Positions 1 to 7,859 of a stretch of DNA of 64,000 nucleotides are shown here, one piece after another. The position numbers and the translations under genes are program-made. The number at the start of each line of letters is the position of its first letter. The stretch's first letter is position 1. Source of the stretch: JAJZAM01 sp027391075 (GTDB taxonomy: Bacteria; Actinomycetota; Acidimicrobiia; Acidimicrobiales; Palsa-688); contig DAHYHI010000071.1 in NCBI GenBank assembly GCA_027391075.1, forward strand, positions 124,001-188,000. The letters are read 5' to 3'. Under the pieces are notes generated by a model. It did not search any database. It saw only the letters and a list, made by a program, of their open reading frames with translations, and was not told the DNA's origin.

Positions 1-141
1 CAACTACCGGCGAAGCGTTAAACCACTAGGGTCCTTTCGGCGGTCCCTCCGGTCGGCGCTCATGTTCGCCGGCTTCGCGATACGCGCCGGGAGTGTCTGG
101 ACGGCTCAATTGTGAGAGGGGAGGTTCCGATACGAACGGGG

Positions 142-1428
142 ATGAACTGGGTGAACTCCGACGACGACGGTTACAGGCCGGCCCACGCAGCCGCGGCGAC
201 CTCGACGAGAAGGAGGAATCTTCTCGTCGACGAACTGACCGGGCTCGCTGACTGGCTCAGCCTCAAAGAGCACCTCGAGGCCGCCGTCCGTGAATCGCCG
301 CGGACTGGACCTAGACCCGCCGTGATCGTTGTGGACGTGGACAGCTTCTCTGATTTCAATGAGCGTTACGGGAAGCGGGAAGGGGACCGCCTCCTTCGGA
401 CTCTCGCTACGAGAGTCCGAACTCTGGTGGACGGACGTGGCCGTGCCTACCGGGCGGGGCCTGACAAGATCGCCATCATCTTGGACCAGGTCCAGCTGGC
501 CGGAGCCCTTGAGACCGCCGAGTCGGCCGCCGCGCTTGCTTCGCGCCCCCTCTCAGACGAGGGCCAGAGCGTCCCTGCCTCGGCATGCGCTGCCGTGGTG
601 ATGCTCGGCGAGCGACGACGCGCCGACGGGGTAATAAGAGACTGCGAGCTTACGATGTTCCGGGCGAAGTCGCAGGGTCCGTCGACGGTTGCCGCTTACG
701 ACGAAACGCTCGACAGCTGGGCTGTCGCAGAACGCGGAGAGCTCCGGCGCCTCAACGCAGAGGTGGAAAGACTCCGCTGCGAAGTTGAGAGGCTCAGAGA
801 GCTTCCCGGATCAGACCCTGCCGGCGTTCCCGCCACCGCAGAGACGTTCAAGACCGACCATGCAAGGTTCTTCAAACGGCACCGGCGCGCCGGCGACATC
901 TACTCTCTGCTTCTCATCGGTGTCGACCGCCAGGATTCGGGAGCTCCGGGCGCGATCGTGGGGCCACCTTCAGGCGCGCCCTGCGAGGACAGAGAGGAAA
1001 GTCCACCCGATCTAACTGCCCTTTTCGTGACGGTCCGCCAGGCCCTCCGGCAAGGTGACCAGGTTTATGACCTCGGTGCAGACGGCTTGGCCGTCCTTCT
1101 TCCAGGAGCACAGGGTCATTCGGCGGTCCTGGCCGCTGAACGTGTGCGCTCCGCCGTCGAGCGCGCGGGGATATCCATGACGCCGAGCCACCGGTGTCAA
1201 GGCGGCGGCACCTCCCGATCTGCCGAGCAGTCGCAGGTTGGGGAGCCAGTACCGGCATCACTGACGGTTACGGTAGCCGTCGTCGAGGCAGGTTTCCGCC
1301 ACGAAGCGAGCCGCGAGCTTTTCGACGAGGCGCTCTCGTTGCTAGCCCTCTCATCAGAGGCGGGTCCTAACCGGGTCGTCTGGCCGCGGGGCGTCCGCCA
1401 AGAGGCGGAACCGAACAGACCCTCCTAA
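142..1428 (+). CDS. Tandem degenerate GGDEF-domain protein
   Basis: Cytoplasmic protein of about 428 residues with two GGDEF-like folds. The first opens with the family's DELTGL motif, keeps the VDVDSFSDFNERYG strand-helix, and carries AGPDK where GGDEF should be. A short coiled coil (ELRRLNAEVERLR) separates it from a second, shorter copy whose signature reads GADGL. Neither copy has an intact active site, so diguanylate cyclase activity is unlikely; ligand sensing or partner binding is my inference. No sensory or membrane domain precedes it. ATG 142 was chosen, but GTG 112 and GTG 151 are in frame and no well-spaced ribosome site decides between them. Sure of the fold, unsure of the role. 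Confidence 0.7.
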   Translation: MNWVNSDDDGYRPAHAAAATSTRRRNLLVDELTGLADWLSLKEHLEAAVRESPRTGPRPAVIVVDVDSFSDFNERYGKREGDRLLRTLATRVRTLVDGRGRAYRAGPDKIAIILDQVQLAGALETAESAAALASRPLSDEGQSVPASACAAVVMLGERRRADGVIRDCELTMFRAKSQGPSTVAAYDETLDSWAVAERGELRRLNAEVERLRCEVERLRELPGSDPAGVPATAETFKTDHARFFKRHRRAGDIYSLLLIGVDRQDSGAPGAIVGPPSGAPCEDREESPPDLTALFVTVRQALRQGDQVYDLGADGLAVLLPGAQGHSAVLAAERVRSAVERAGISMTPSHRCQGGGTSRSAEQSQVGEPVPASLTVTVAVVEAGFRHEASRELFDEALSLLALSSEAGPNRVVWPRGVRQEAEPNRPS

Positions 1429-1904
1429 CCCGCCAGGGCTGCCTCTACGGCCGCTGTCACCTCCGCCGAGTCGGGTACCACAGTGGGGCGGAAACGGGCG
1501 AGCACGCTACCGTCGGCCCCCACTAGGAACTTCTCGAAGTTCCACTTCACGTCCCCGGCCTCGCCGTCGGCGTCGGGGAACTGCGTCAGTATGTCGTAGA
1601 GAGGATGGCGTCCGTCACCGTTGACGTCGACTTTCTCCGTGAGCGGGAACGTCACACCGTAGGTGGTCGAGCAAAAAGTCGCTATCTCATCAGGGCTGCC
1701 TGGCTCTTGGCCTGCGAACTGGTTGCAAGGAACGCCGACGACGGAGAACCCTTGGTCGTGATAGCGCTCGTGGAGCTCCTCTAACGCACCGTATTGCGGA
1801 GTAAGGCCGCAGCGCGAAGCAACGTTCACGATCAGAGTCGCCTTCTCGCCGAAGGCCACCGGGCCGCCGTCGAGTCCGGCTATGGATACGTCGTTGAGCG
1901 TCAT
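1425..1904 (-). CDS. gpx: Glutathione peroxidase family protein, Cys type
   Basis: Thiol peroxidase of 159 residues that reduces hydroperoxides; in bacteria of this type the reductant is probably thioredoxin, since actinobacteria generally lack glutathione (established knowledge). The peroxidatic cysteine is Cys32 in NVASRCGLT, with Gln62 (CNQF) and Trp121-Asn122 (KWNF) completing the catalytic set; Cys78 is placed like the resolving cysteine of thioredoxin-dependent members. There is no selenocysteine codon. The reading frame stays open upstream to 2120, but homology begins at ATG 1904 (MTLNDV), so the extra 72 residues are excluded. Its stop codon overlaps the last bases of the GGDEF gene, convergently. 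Confidence 0.92.
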   Translation of the reverse strand: MTLNDVSIAGLDGGPVAFGEKATLIVNVASRCGLTPQYGALEELHERYHDQGFSVVGVPCNQFAGQEPGSPDEIATFCSTTYGVTFPLTEKVDVNGDGRHPLYDILTQFPDADGEAGDVKWNFEKFLVGADGSVLARFRPTVVPDSAEVTAAVEAALAG

Positions 1905-2049
1905 GCTCGGTCCAACCGCACCGTCGAACCTGGTATTCCTACAGTCTTCAAGCCCCTCATCGGCATTCCGGTTGGCAGCTAAGACGTTACCAGCGCGATT
2001 CTCCCGCCCATCCGCGATCGGCGCCATCTGATCGGGCAGGCTGTAGCGG

Positions 2050-3210
2050 ATGGAACCGGCCGACTTCAGCTCCCCTCCGGACGAAGGCGGGGCAGGTCTA
2101 CATCCCCCTGGGCATCCCACCCAGCTGCCCGGCCCGCTTCTTCGCGTGGCAGGAGACTACGCGTGGCGGCTGATCGCGGTCGGCGTCGTCGTGTACTTCG
2201 GAGTCCGGCTGCTATCAGACCTGTCTCTGGTGGTGATCCCGTTCGTGATATCGCTCCTCGTGGCGGCGTTGCTCAGCCCGCTCGCCATCCGGATGCGCCG
2301 CGTGGGAGCCGGGAGGGCGGTCGCGACGATACTGACGATGCTGGTAGCAGTCGTCGTACTCGGCGGCCTTTTGACACTGGTGATCCTGAGGGCTGCCCAG
2401 CAGGCCCCCCAACTCGGCAACGAAATCAATACTCTCCTTCCTCACGTGAAGAACTGGCTGATCAATGGGCCCCTGAAGATCAACGCAAAAACAGTCGACA
2501 ATCTCAGTTCCACCCTCAGCACGGCCATCTCCAAGAACTCCGCGACGATCGCCTCGACCGCCCTGTCGACCGGCAAGACGGTCTTGTCCTTCGTCACGGG
2601 GCTCCTGCTCGTCATCTTTTGTACCGTGTTCCTCGTCTACGACGGAGACCGGGTCTGGGAGTTCCTAGTGAAGGCGGTACCCCAGTCGGTACGAGCGGAA
2701 GCCCAAGCGGCTGGCCGGGCTGCGTGGACGACGATCGGCTACTACATCCGCGGCACGCTCATGGTCGCCACGTTCCATGGCGTAGTCGTCGCCATAACTC
2801 TGACCATTCTTGGGGTTCCTCTGAGTTTTCCTCTCGCTGTTCTCGTGGGCCTCGGGGCGTTCGTCCCGCTGGTGGGAGCGATAGTCACAGGGGTTCTAGC
2901 CGTGGCCGTCGCCGGCCTTGCGAAAGGTCTCGTAGCCGCGATCGTCATGACCGCTGTCCTGCTTTTGGACAACCAGATCGAAGCGCACGTCCTGCAGCCG
3001 TTTGTCATAGGCAGGTATGTGAGGGTCCATCCGCTCGCAGTAGTACTGTCTCTTGCCGCTGGCGGGATTCTTTTCGGGATTGTAGGGGCGGTAGTAGCCG
3101 TTCCGGTCGTGGCGACAGCCAACAGCGCCATTCGAGCGGCGATGCGCCACCGGGAGCAGCCCAACCCCGAACCGCCGTCCGCCCACCGCTCGGCCGGCCC
3201 GCCTGCTTAG
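2050..3210 (+). CDS. AI-2E family transporter (PerM/YdiK-like permease)
   Basis: Polytopic inner-membrane protein of 386 residues. A proline-rich cytoplasmic N-terminus (about 1-35) is followed by paired hydrophobic helices, a soluble insertion around residues 115-180, and the family's C-terminal block DNQIEAHVLQPFVIGRYVRVHP followed by GILFGIVGAVVAVPV. Family members export autoinducer-2 or act as Na+/H+ antiporters, so the substrate cannot be told from sequence. It stands alone: the 145 bp before it separate it from the divergent peroxidase gene, and a structured non-coding region follows. Confidence 0.88.
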   Translation: MEPADFSSPPDEGGAGLHPPGHPTQLPGPLLRVAGDYAWRLIAVGVVVYFGVRLLSDLSLVVIPFVISLLVAALLSPLAIRMRRVGAGRAVATILTMLVAVVVLGGLLTLVILRAAQQAPQLGNEINTLLPHVKNWLINGPLKINAKTVDNLSSTLSTAISKNSATIASTALSTGKTVLSFVTGLLLVIFCTVFLVYDGDRVWEFLVKAVPQSVRAEAQAAGRAAWTTIGYYIRGTLMVATFHGVVVAITLTILGVPLSFPLAVLVGLGAFVPLVGAIVTGVLAVAVAGLAKGLVAAIVMTAVLLLDNQIEAHVLQPFVIGRYVRVHPLAVVLSLAAGGILFGIVGAVVAVPVVATANSAIRAAMRHREQPNPEPPSAHRSAGPPA

Positions 3211-3260
3211 GTCCCCTTAAGCAAGTTGCGAAGAATAGGTCGCACTCATTCCATTTGCTG

Positions 3261-3289
3261 TTGACTTTCCGCTATAAGGGGCGTTTAAT
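3261..3289 (+). promoter_or_regulatory. Sigma70-type promoter of the 3.3-3.6 kb transcript
   Basis: TTGACT at 3261-3266 and TTTAAT at 3284-3289 are separated by exactly 17 bp, among the best consensus promoters in the window. A transcript would start near 3296. Confidence 0.7.
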
Positions 3290-3332
3290 AGTGAATAGGT
3301 ATACGCAACCTAGAACGCGAAAGGAGGGCACC

Positions 3333-3380
3333 GTGGGAACATGGAGCTTGTCCGAGGAGGACGATCCGCCTCGCTGCTAG
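3333..3380 (+). CDS. Putative 15-residue peptide with strong ribosome site
   Basis: GTG 3333 opens a 15-codon frame (MGTWSLSEEDDPPRC) ending at TAG 3378-3380. AAAGGAGG ends about six bases before the start, the most canonical Shine-Dalgarno sequence seen in this window. The stop overlaps the 5' arm of the stem at 3376-3421, an arrangement in which translation could affect folding. No homologue is recognised, and there is no run of regulatory codons of the amino-acid-attenuator type. It could be a real micropeptide, a translated leader, or chance within an ncRNA. Confidence 0.35.
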   Translation: MGTWSLSEEDDPPRC

Positions 3381-3553
3381 CGGACCCGGCGGGCACCTGA
3401 ACAGCCATGCCGGGTCCTAGCCACAGGCAGTAGCGTCGGTCGATAATCCCGCATAACGGTCGGCCCAATGTTCGGGGGACGTTTCGGTGTCCCCCGAAGC
3501 GAGGCGATCCCAAACAGATTCGTGGAGACAGACCGAGAACCTACTGAGGAGAC

Positions 3554-3603
3554 CGACCGGTGCTGCGAGGTTTGAACCTTGAAGCACCGGTCGTCCTTTT
3601 TTT
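3554..3603 (+). terminator. Intrinsic terminator
   Basis: CGACCGGTGCT (3554-3564) pairs perfectly with AGCACCGGTCG (3583-3593), followed by TCC and seven T residues (3597-3603). The loop itself contains the small palindrome AGGTTTGAACCT. Strong rho-independent terminator for the transcript begun near 3296. Confidence 0.85.
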
Positions 3604-3718
3604 GGGTCGTTGAACTGAAAGTTGCTCCGCATGGCAGACCCCAGAGGGGTGTCGAACGCAGCCAGCATCGCCAAGGCCCTGCGGGCCCGAAGGTGTCGAG
3701 CCGTGCGAGACTGTTACG

Positions 3719-4402
3719 GTGAGCGAAGTAGAGGGTTGGCAGGCATCGGGAGGTCACAGTCCAGCCAGTCGCTTCGACATCGAACGGCTTGGGGACAGCG
3801 AGAGGACCGATGTCGATCTCCACAAAGATCGCGGGCTGGATCTCACCCCAGCGGAGCGGCTCAGGCGGCGAAGCAACCGGCGCTGGATGGTCGGATTAGC
3901 CGTCGGGTCTATCCTGATCCTCGGAGCCGCTCTTTTGGTGTCAGCGATCGAGACTTCTCGGGAGCCTAGCGGCCCGTCGATCAGCGCCCCTGTCGGCTAC
4001 CAGGTAGTCAGGGACGGCTACTTTTCCTATGTGGTACCGGCAGCGTGGTCGACAAACCAGGCTTACACCGACCAGGCCGGGGACGTAGACACCTCTGGAC
4101 CATCGGGTTGGGCCGGTCAACATATCGGCTATCTCTTGCATGCTCCGACGCTGCAAGCGGCGCCACCCACCGCGCTTCAGGCTTTCGGCCAACCAGCCCC
4201 CAGCCCGTTCAGCTTGGCGCACGGGCATGAGATCACCGTACGAGGAGCTTCCGTCGCCTTCGAATACCAGGCCAGCAGGCCGGGCGGCTTCCATGCCGTT
4301 GTCGTCCACGCATGGAGTTCGGCGACAGATGTCGAGTTGTGGCTTATGGTCGACGCACCATCCGCACAGCGTTCGGTGATCATCAACTCCCTCAGGGCCT
4401 GA
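3719..4402 (+). CDS. Membrane-anchored protein of unknown function
   Basis: 227 residues: a charged cytoplasmic N-terminus (about 1-55, with RLRRRSNRR just before the membrane), one hydrophobic helix at about 59-82 (WMVGLAVGSILILGAALLVSAI), and an extracytoplasmic domain of about 140 residues. The outer domain contains YFSYVVPAAWSTN, which resembles the opening of secreted actinobacterial lipoprotein-like domains of the PsbP/LpqN type; this is a weak resemblance only. GTG 3719 is the first start in frame and lacks a good ribosome site. It lies about 115 bp after the terminator of the preceding ncRNA, so it is probably transcribed separately. Confidence 0.6.
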   Translation: MSEVEGWQASGGHSPASRFDIERLGDSERTDVDLHKDRGLDLTPAERLRRRSNRRWMVGLAVGSILILGAALLVSAIETSREPSGPSISAPVGYQVVRDGYFSYVVPAAWSTNQAYTDQAGDVDTSGPSGWAGQHIGYLLHAPTLQAAPPTALQAFGQPAPSPFSLAHGHEITVRGASVAFEYQASRPGGFHAVVVHAWSSATDVELWLMVDAPSAQRSVIINSLRA

Positions 4403-4464
4403 GCCCTGAGCATGTCAGGCGAGTAGCGCTCCTTAAGAACGCCATTGTGTACTCCTGAGCGACC

Positions 4465-5091
4465 TTAGGGGTCTTGGCTCCGATAAAGCGCCGCTAGGCT
4501 CATCACCTCGTCGACGTACCAGGACGCATGGTTGTAGGCGAAGACAGCCGCAGGCAGGCCTGTCGAGTTAGACCCGCCGTTAGCGCAGAGCATCCTGGCG
4601 GCTGCGAAGACAGCGTCGGTAGGGTCGTACGGGCTGGGAGGCGATGCGCCGCCTGCAGGGACAGGGTATGCGTAGGCCGCGAAAGTGGCAGGTTCGAACT
4701 GCATCGGTCCTTGGGCTCCGGCGTAGTTGGACCCCGAGTGCACGCCCGGCTGGCTGGACGTGCCGTTGCCAGATTCGACCGTTCCTATGGCAGCAAGCAC
4801 CGTCCACGGCAAGCCGGGACACGTTCGCGCCGCAGCCTGCTTGTAGAGAGCGACCATCACCGAGGGGACCTCCACCACCCCACCTGTGCTGGTTATCGGC
4901 GCCGCTGGGGGGACAGAACCCGGAAGACCACTTGGCGATCCCGTCCCTGCCCCGGTCGAGCTGACAGCCCCGGCTGCCGGAAGTCCCTCCAGCAGCGCGA
5001 GGGTCCCCGCGCTAGCTCCCGCTGAGAGACCTAACGCTGCGGCCGCCGCTGCTACGAGCCCGCAAAGTGCGCCCGCAACTCCCAGAGCCAT
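4465..5091 (-). CDS. Secreted lytic transglycosylase-like protein
   Basis: 208 residues with a signal peptide (MALGVAGALCGLVAAAAAALG), a Ser/Gly/Pro-rich spacer and an SLT/lysozyme-like domain from about residue 85. The catalytic glutamate is in AAIGTVESGNG, followed by GAQGPMQFEPATFAAY (family QGLMQ-type motif) and AVFAYNHASWYVDEV, where YN and YV are typical substrate-binding positions. It should cleave peptidoglycan glycan strands outside the membrane. ATG 5091 is preceded by AAGGGCGG at good spacing; a TTG at 5133 in the same frame is less likely. It diverges from the pseudokinase operon across an AT-rich region. Confidence 0.85.
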   Translation of the reverse strand: MALGVAGALCGLVAAAAAALGLSAGASAGTLALLEGLPAAGAVSSTGAGTGSPSGLPGSVPPAAPITSTGGVVEVPSVMVALYKQAAARTCPGLPWTVLAAIGTVESGNGTSSQPGVHSGSNYAGAQGPMQFEPATFAAYAYPVPAGGASPPSPYDPTDAVFAAARMLCANGGSNSTGLPAAVFAYNHASWYVDEVMSLAALYRSQDP

Positions 5092-5173
5092 AGATTCACC
5101 GCCCTTCGCCACTCTGAAGCCGGCCACACCCAACTTTTTATCGGCTTTTTCAGCATATTTCAGTATTTTTCTT

Positions 5174-5206
5174 GTAGCAACAAGTTTTTAGGTGTTCTGT
5201 TGCTAC
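5174..5206. promoter_or_regulatory. 9-bp inverted repeat in divergent intergenic region
   Basis: GTAGCAACA (5174-5182) and TGTTGCTAC (5198-5206) are perfect inverted copies 15 bp apart. They sit in the AT-rich stretch between the divergent transglycosylase and pseudokinase genes. An operator for one or both promoters is possible; an RNA hairpin is the alternative. Confidence 0.4.
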
Positions 5207-5284
5207 CGCGGCGCCGCCTGTGCACCATTACGCTCTTGTCTGCCCACCCGTAGTCCAGGAGCATCCGAATTGCAATCGTCATTA

Positions 5285-6106
5285 GTGGGATTCAGCGTTC
5301 TCGGTCGAGCCGATCCCGTTGGGTCAGCCCCATCTGCCTATTTATGTAGGCCTGCTAACCGCCCGGACCTGCCACCAACCGTCGTCGTGTCCGTCCTTGC
5401 GGGTTGCGCTTCGCGACGCGTCGAGATCTCCGAGCGCCTGATGTCGTCTCCCTACGACGGGTCGACGTTCTCGCTGACGCTCTACGAGTTGCTGGTGGAA
5501 GATGGCTCCGAAGATCTTCAACTGGTGTCGGAGCCAGCGACAGGAGGGACGCTAGCCAGGCCCGAAGCTCCCCTCGACGACCGCTCCAAGACCCTTGCTG
5601 TCGCCGCCGCAGCGCGAGCTGCCCACGAATCGCATGAATCTGGTGTGGCGCACGGGTCCATATCGCCGGGAACCACCTTCCTCACCAACGCCGGCCCCCG
5701 CCTGGGACCGCCCGACCTGATGAGCCCGCCAGGACGGGTAGCCGGCTCCGCTCCCGGGTCTCTGCTCAGTTGCGTTGACCCGGGCCTTCTCAGAGGGGAA
5801 TCGCCTTCTAGGGCTTCGGACGTCTGGTCGCTCGGTGCTTCTTTGCATCTGTCGCTCAGCAGGGCCTCGCTGTACCCCGGCTTGGATGGCGACGAGCCTG
5901 TCACCGCTGTGCAACGAGTACTCTATGGCCGTCCGAGGCTTGACCCTGCTCTTCCTGTCCAGATCCTGGACGTGATCAGATCCTGTGTCGCAGCGGACCC
6001 TTCCAACCGCCCTGGAAGCGCCCTGGTGGTAGCGGAGAAGCTTGAGTCCTACGCGTCTTCGGGCCTTTCATCGTCGACGGGCGGCCACGGGGGTACGGTG
6101 CAGTGA
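5285..6106 (+). CDS. Serine/threonine pseudokinase
   Basis: About 273 residues spanning a whole protein-kinase fold with the catalytic residues gone. The glycine loop is degraded (VLGRADPVGSAPSAYLCR, residues 5-22). The VAIK lysine is replaced by serine (VVVSVL, 33-38), and the HRDLKPxN loop reads HGSISPGTTFL (123-133), with no catalytic Asp and no DFG. Structural motifs of the C-lobe survive: SDVWSLG (178-184) and DPSNRPG (238-244). It is soluble, with no membrane helix. GTG 5285 fits the fold best; TTG 5270 and GTG 5192 are also in frame. The stop overlaps the next gene's start (GTGA at 6103-6106). A scaffold or allosteric role is inferred. Confidence 0.72.
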   Translation: MGFSVLGRADPVGSAPSAYLCRPANRPDLPPTVVVSVLAGCASRRVEISERLMSSPYDGSTFSLTLYELLVEDGSEDLQLVSEPATGGTLARPEAPLDDRSKTLAVAAAARAAHESHESGVAHGSISPGTTFLTNAGPRLGPPDLMSPPGRVAGSAPGSLLSCVDPGLLRGESPSRASDVWSLGASLHLSLSRASLYPGLDGDEPVTAVQRVLYGRPRLDPALPVQILDVIRSCVAADPSNRPGSALVVAEKLESYASSGLSSSTGGHGGTVQ

Positions 6107-7476
6107 TCAACCGGTTGGAGGTCACTGCGGGGCCAGGCACGGTAATCCGTTACGGGAACGTGGCGGCATGGACGACACCAGACGCATCCGCCGCCCTGCA
6201 CGCCTTTCTCATCGAATCAGCTCGCAACCTCGCAGACTCACCCGAAGCCGGCCAGGTCCTCGTCGACCATCTGGTCTCGGTCCTAGGTGCGGGCGACCCC
6301 GAACCCCAAGTCGGATTCGCCGTGGTCGGCCCTGGACGCTCTGGCCTGGTTGGGCTGCTTCACGGTCCGGCTCAAGCTTGGGACGGCGACTCGTGGACGG
6401 TCGTGTCAACCCAGCCGGGCTGGGCGCGCCTTGCCTGTGACCCGTCCCCGGCGCTGTTTGTCAACCGGGCCGGGGACGCCACTCCCGAGGCCGCCCATTC
6501 GTCAGTCCTCGACCTCGAAGCGGGCGTCGTTCCAGGTGCCGGCTTCGTCCTTTGGCCCAGCGGCACAGCCGAAGAACCGCTGCAAGCGGCAGATCGGGCC
6601 GATGGAAACACCCCCGAAGACCCCACGCTCGCCGACACGGACCCCACCCGCGAGGAGCAAGAGCGCACGCAATTCGACGTTGTACCAGCAGCGGAAGAGG
6701 TAACCCAGGTCATGGCCAGCGTACTAGCCGGGGACCTAGAGGATCCCGGGGACCTGGAGGATTCCGAGGCGCTGGGAGAACTTGCAAGGTCGCAGGACGC
6801 GACACCGGCTGCGCAGCCGTGGGTCTTCGATCTGCGATCCCGGCCCTCGCCTGGTCGGCATCGCGGCGGGTTGCCCCTACCCGCGATCGGCTCAGCGTTC
6901 CTGGTAGACGGCAAGCAGGTTCCCGTCGAGGGGGTGCGCTGCCACCGGGGCCACCTCAACCGGCCCGGCATGATCTTCTGCGCGGTGTGCTCCAGTCCCA
7001 TCCGCGACGCGGAGGAGCCACCCACCCTGGGACCGCGACCGGCGCTGGGTTGCCTCGTGACGTCGGACGGCAGCGTTTACCGCCTCGACTGTGCCTACAG
7101 GGTCGGTCCCTGGCCGCCCGGTGACGCCGAAGCTCTCGCCGACACCGAGGCCGACACGCCCGCTGCTCGCCTCACGCGCCGGACTCTCCGCTTCGGCGGA
7201 GACCCCGCTCTAGAGGGCCGCGCAGAGATCGTCCTAGAAGGTTGGGACGCGGTCGTGGTAGACGGCGGATCTGAGGTAGGCACCTATCTGTACGCGCCCG
7301 GGGCGTCCAAGTGGCAGCGGATGGCCAGCGGGACGAGGGCCGTACTGGCACCTGGGAGCCACATCTCATTCGGTCGTAACGTAGTTACCTATATCAACCC
7401 TTGGGTGGCAGCCCCGTCAACGGACACCGAGGCCTCTGAGCCCTCCACGGTCGGCCCCGAACGGCCAGCCCGGTGA
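6103..7476 (+). CDS. Zinc-ribbon and degenerate FHA-domain protein
   Basis: 457 residues. The N-terminal domain (about 1-150) resembles that of actinobacterial FHA proteins found beside kinases and PP2C phosphatases. An acidic low-complexity stretch follows (about 160-245). Then comes a ribbon with Cys280, His281/His284, Cys293 and Cys296, and an FHA-like fold at about 315-445. The phosphothreonine-binding SxxH motif is absent, and the usual SNGT turn reads SEVGT (390-394). LEGWDAVVVDGGS and HISFGRNVVTY keep the fold recognisable. Phosphopeptide binding is therefore doubtful. Coupled by 4-bp GTGA overlaps to the pseudokinase before it and the globin after it. Confidence 0.68.
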   Translation: MINRLEVTAGPGTVIRYGNVAAWTTPDASAALHAFLIESARNLADSPEAGQVLVDHLVSVLGAGDPEPQVGFAVVGPGRSGLVGLLHGPAQAWDGDSWTVVSTQPGWARLACDPSPALFVNRAGDATPEAAHSSVLDLEAGVVPGAGFVLWPSGTAEEPLQAADRADGNTPEDPTLADTDPTREEQERTQFDVVPAAEEVTQVMASVLAGDLEDPGDLEDSEALGELARSQDATPAAQPWVFDLRSRPSPGRHRGGLPLPAIGSAFLVDGKQVPVEGVRCHRGHLNRPGMIFCAVCSSPIRDAEEPPTLGPRPALGCLVTSDGSVYRLDCAYRVGPWPPGDAEALADTEADTPAARLTRRTLRFGGDPALEGRAEIVLEGWDAVVVDGGSEVGTYLYAPGASKWQRMASGTRAVLAPGSHISFGRNVVTYINPWVAAPSTDTEASEPSTVGPERPAR

Positions 7477-7859
7477 GCGGGGTATCTCTATACGACCGCG
7501 TCGGAGGCGAAGGCTTCTTCGAGCAGCTCACCACCCGCTTCTACTCGGCGGTGGCCGAGGATCCCCTCCTTAGACCTCTATACCCGCAGGACGCCGCCGA
7601 GTTCGAAGCCTCACGGCGACACCTGACTCTGTTCCTCGTGCAGTTCTGGGGCGGCCCCAAAGCCTATGCCGAAGAGAGAGGCCATCCCCGGCTCAGGATG
7701 CGCCACTCGACGTTTCGTATAGGCCCTGCAGAGCGTGACGCGTGGCTGCGCCACATGCGGGCCGCTGTCGAAACGGCGGACCTCGACCCGCTCGACGGGA
7801 TGCAGTTGATGAGCTACCTGGCCGACGCCGCGGAGCACCTCGTGAACGCTCCGACGTGA
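7473..7859 (+). CDS. glbO: Group II truncated haemoglobin (TrHbO)
   Basis: 128-residue 2-on-2 globin closely matching mycobacterial GlbO. Tyr24 (B10), Tyr37 (CD1), proximal His78 (RLRMRH) and Trp91 (G8, RDAWL) are all present, with the family block FWGGPKAYAEERGHPRLRMRH. Group II truncated globins bind O2 and NO tightly and are linked to respiration and nitrosative or oxidative stress. The start GTG 7473 overlaps the stop of the FHA gene (GTGA) and its own stop overlaps the hydrolase start in the same way, so it is translated as part of a coupled operon. Confidence 0.95.
   Translation: MSGVSLYDRVGGEGFFEQLTTRFYSAVAEDPLLRPLYPQDAAEFEASRRHLTLFLVQFWGGPKAYAEERGHPRLRMRHSTFRIGPAERDAWLRHMRAAVETADLDPLDGMQLMSYLADAAEHLVNAPT

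Larger units (their letters stand above)
3296..3603 (+). ncRNA. Candidate stand-alone structured ncRNA of about 308 nt
   Basis: The 508 bp between the permease and the next CDS hold a complete transcription unit without a conventional gene. After the promoter at 3261-3289 come a stem of 9 bp plus 4 bp (3376-3390 with 3409-3421), a perfect 10-bp hairpin (TTCGGGGGAC 3471-3480 with GTCCCCCGAA 3489-3498), and an 11-bp terminator hairpin with seven T residues. Size and layout recall actinobacterial abundant small RNAs such as Ms1, but I could not match it to 6S, tmRNA, RNase P or SRP RNA. A 15-codon reading frame with a strong ribosome site lies in its 5' part, so a leader or small-protein mRNA is the alternative. 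Confidence 0.55.

Noticed and set aside
988..1000. GAGGAAAGTCC resembling an RNase P RNA conserved region
   Set aside because: It is within the GGDEF coding sequence and none of the other RNase P conserved blocks is nearby.
3568..3582. AGGTTTGAACCT resembling a tRNA T-arm
   Set aside because: It lies in the loop of the terminator hairpin; no acceptor, D or anticodon stems can be built around it.
5092..5190. Possible c-di-AMP (ydaO-type) riboswitch before the lytic transglycosylase
   Set aside because: Such riboswitches are common before actinobacterial wall hydrolases, but the conserved core bases and pseudoknot partners are not visible here.
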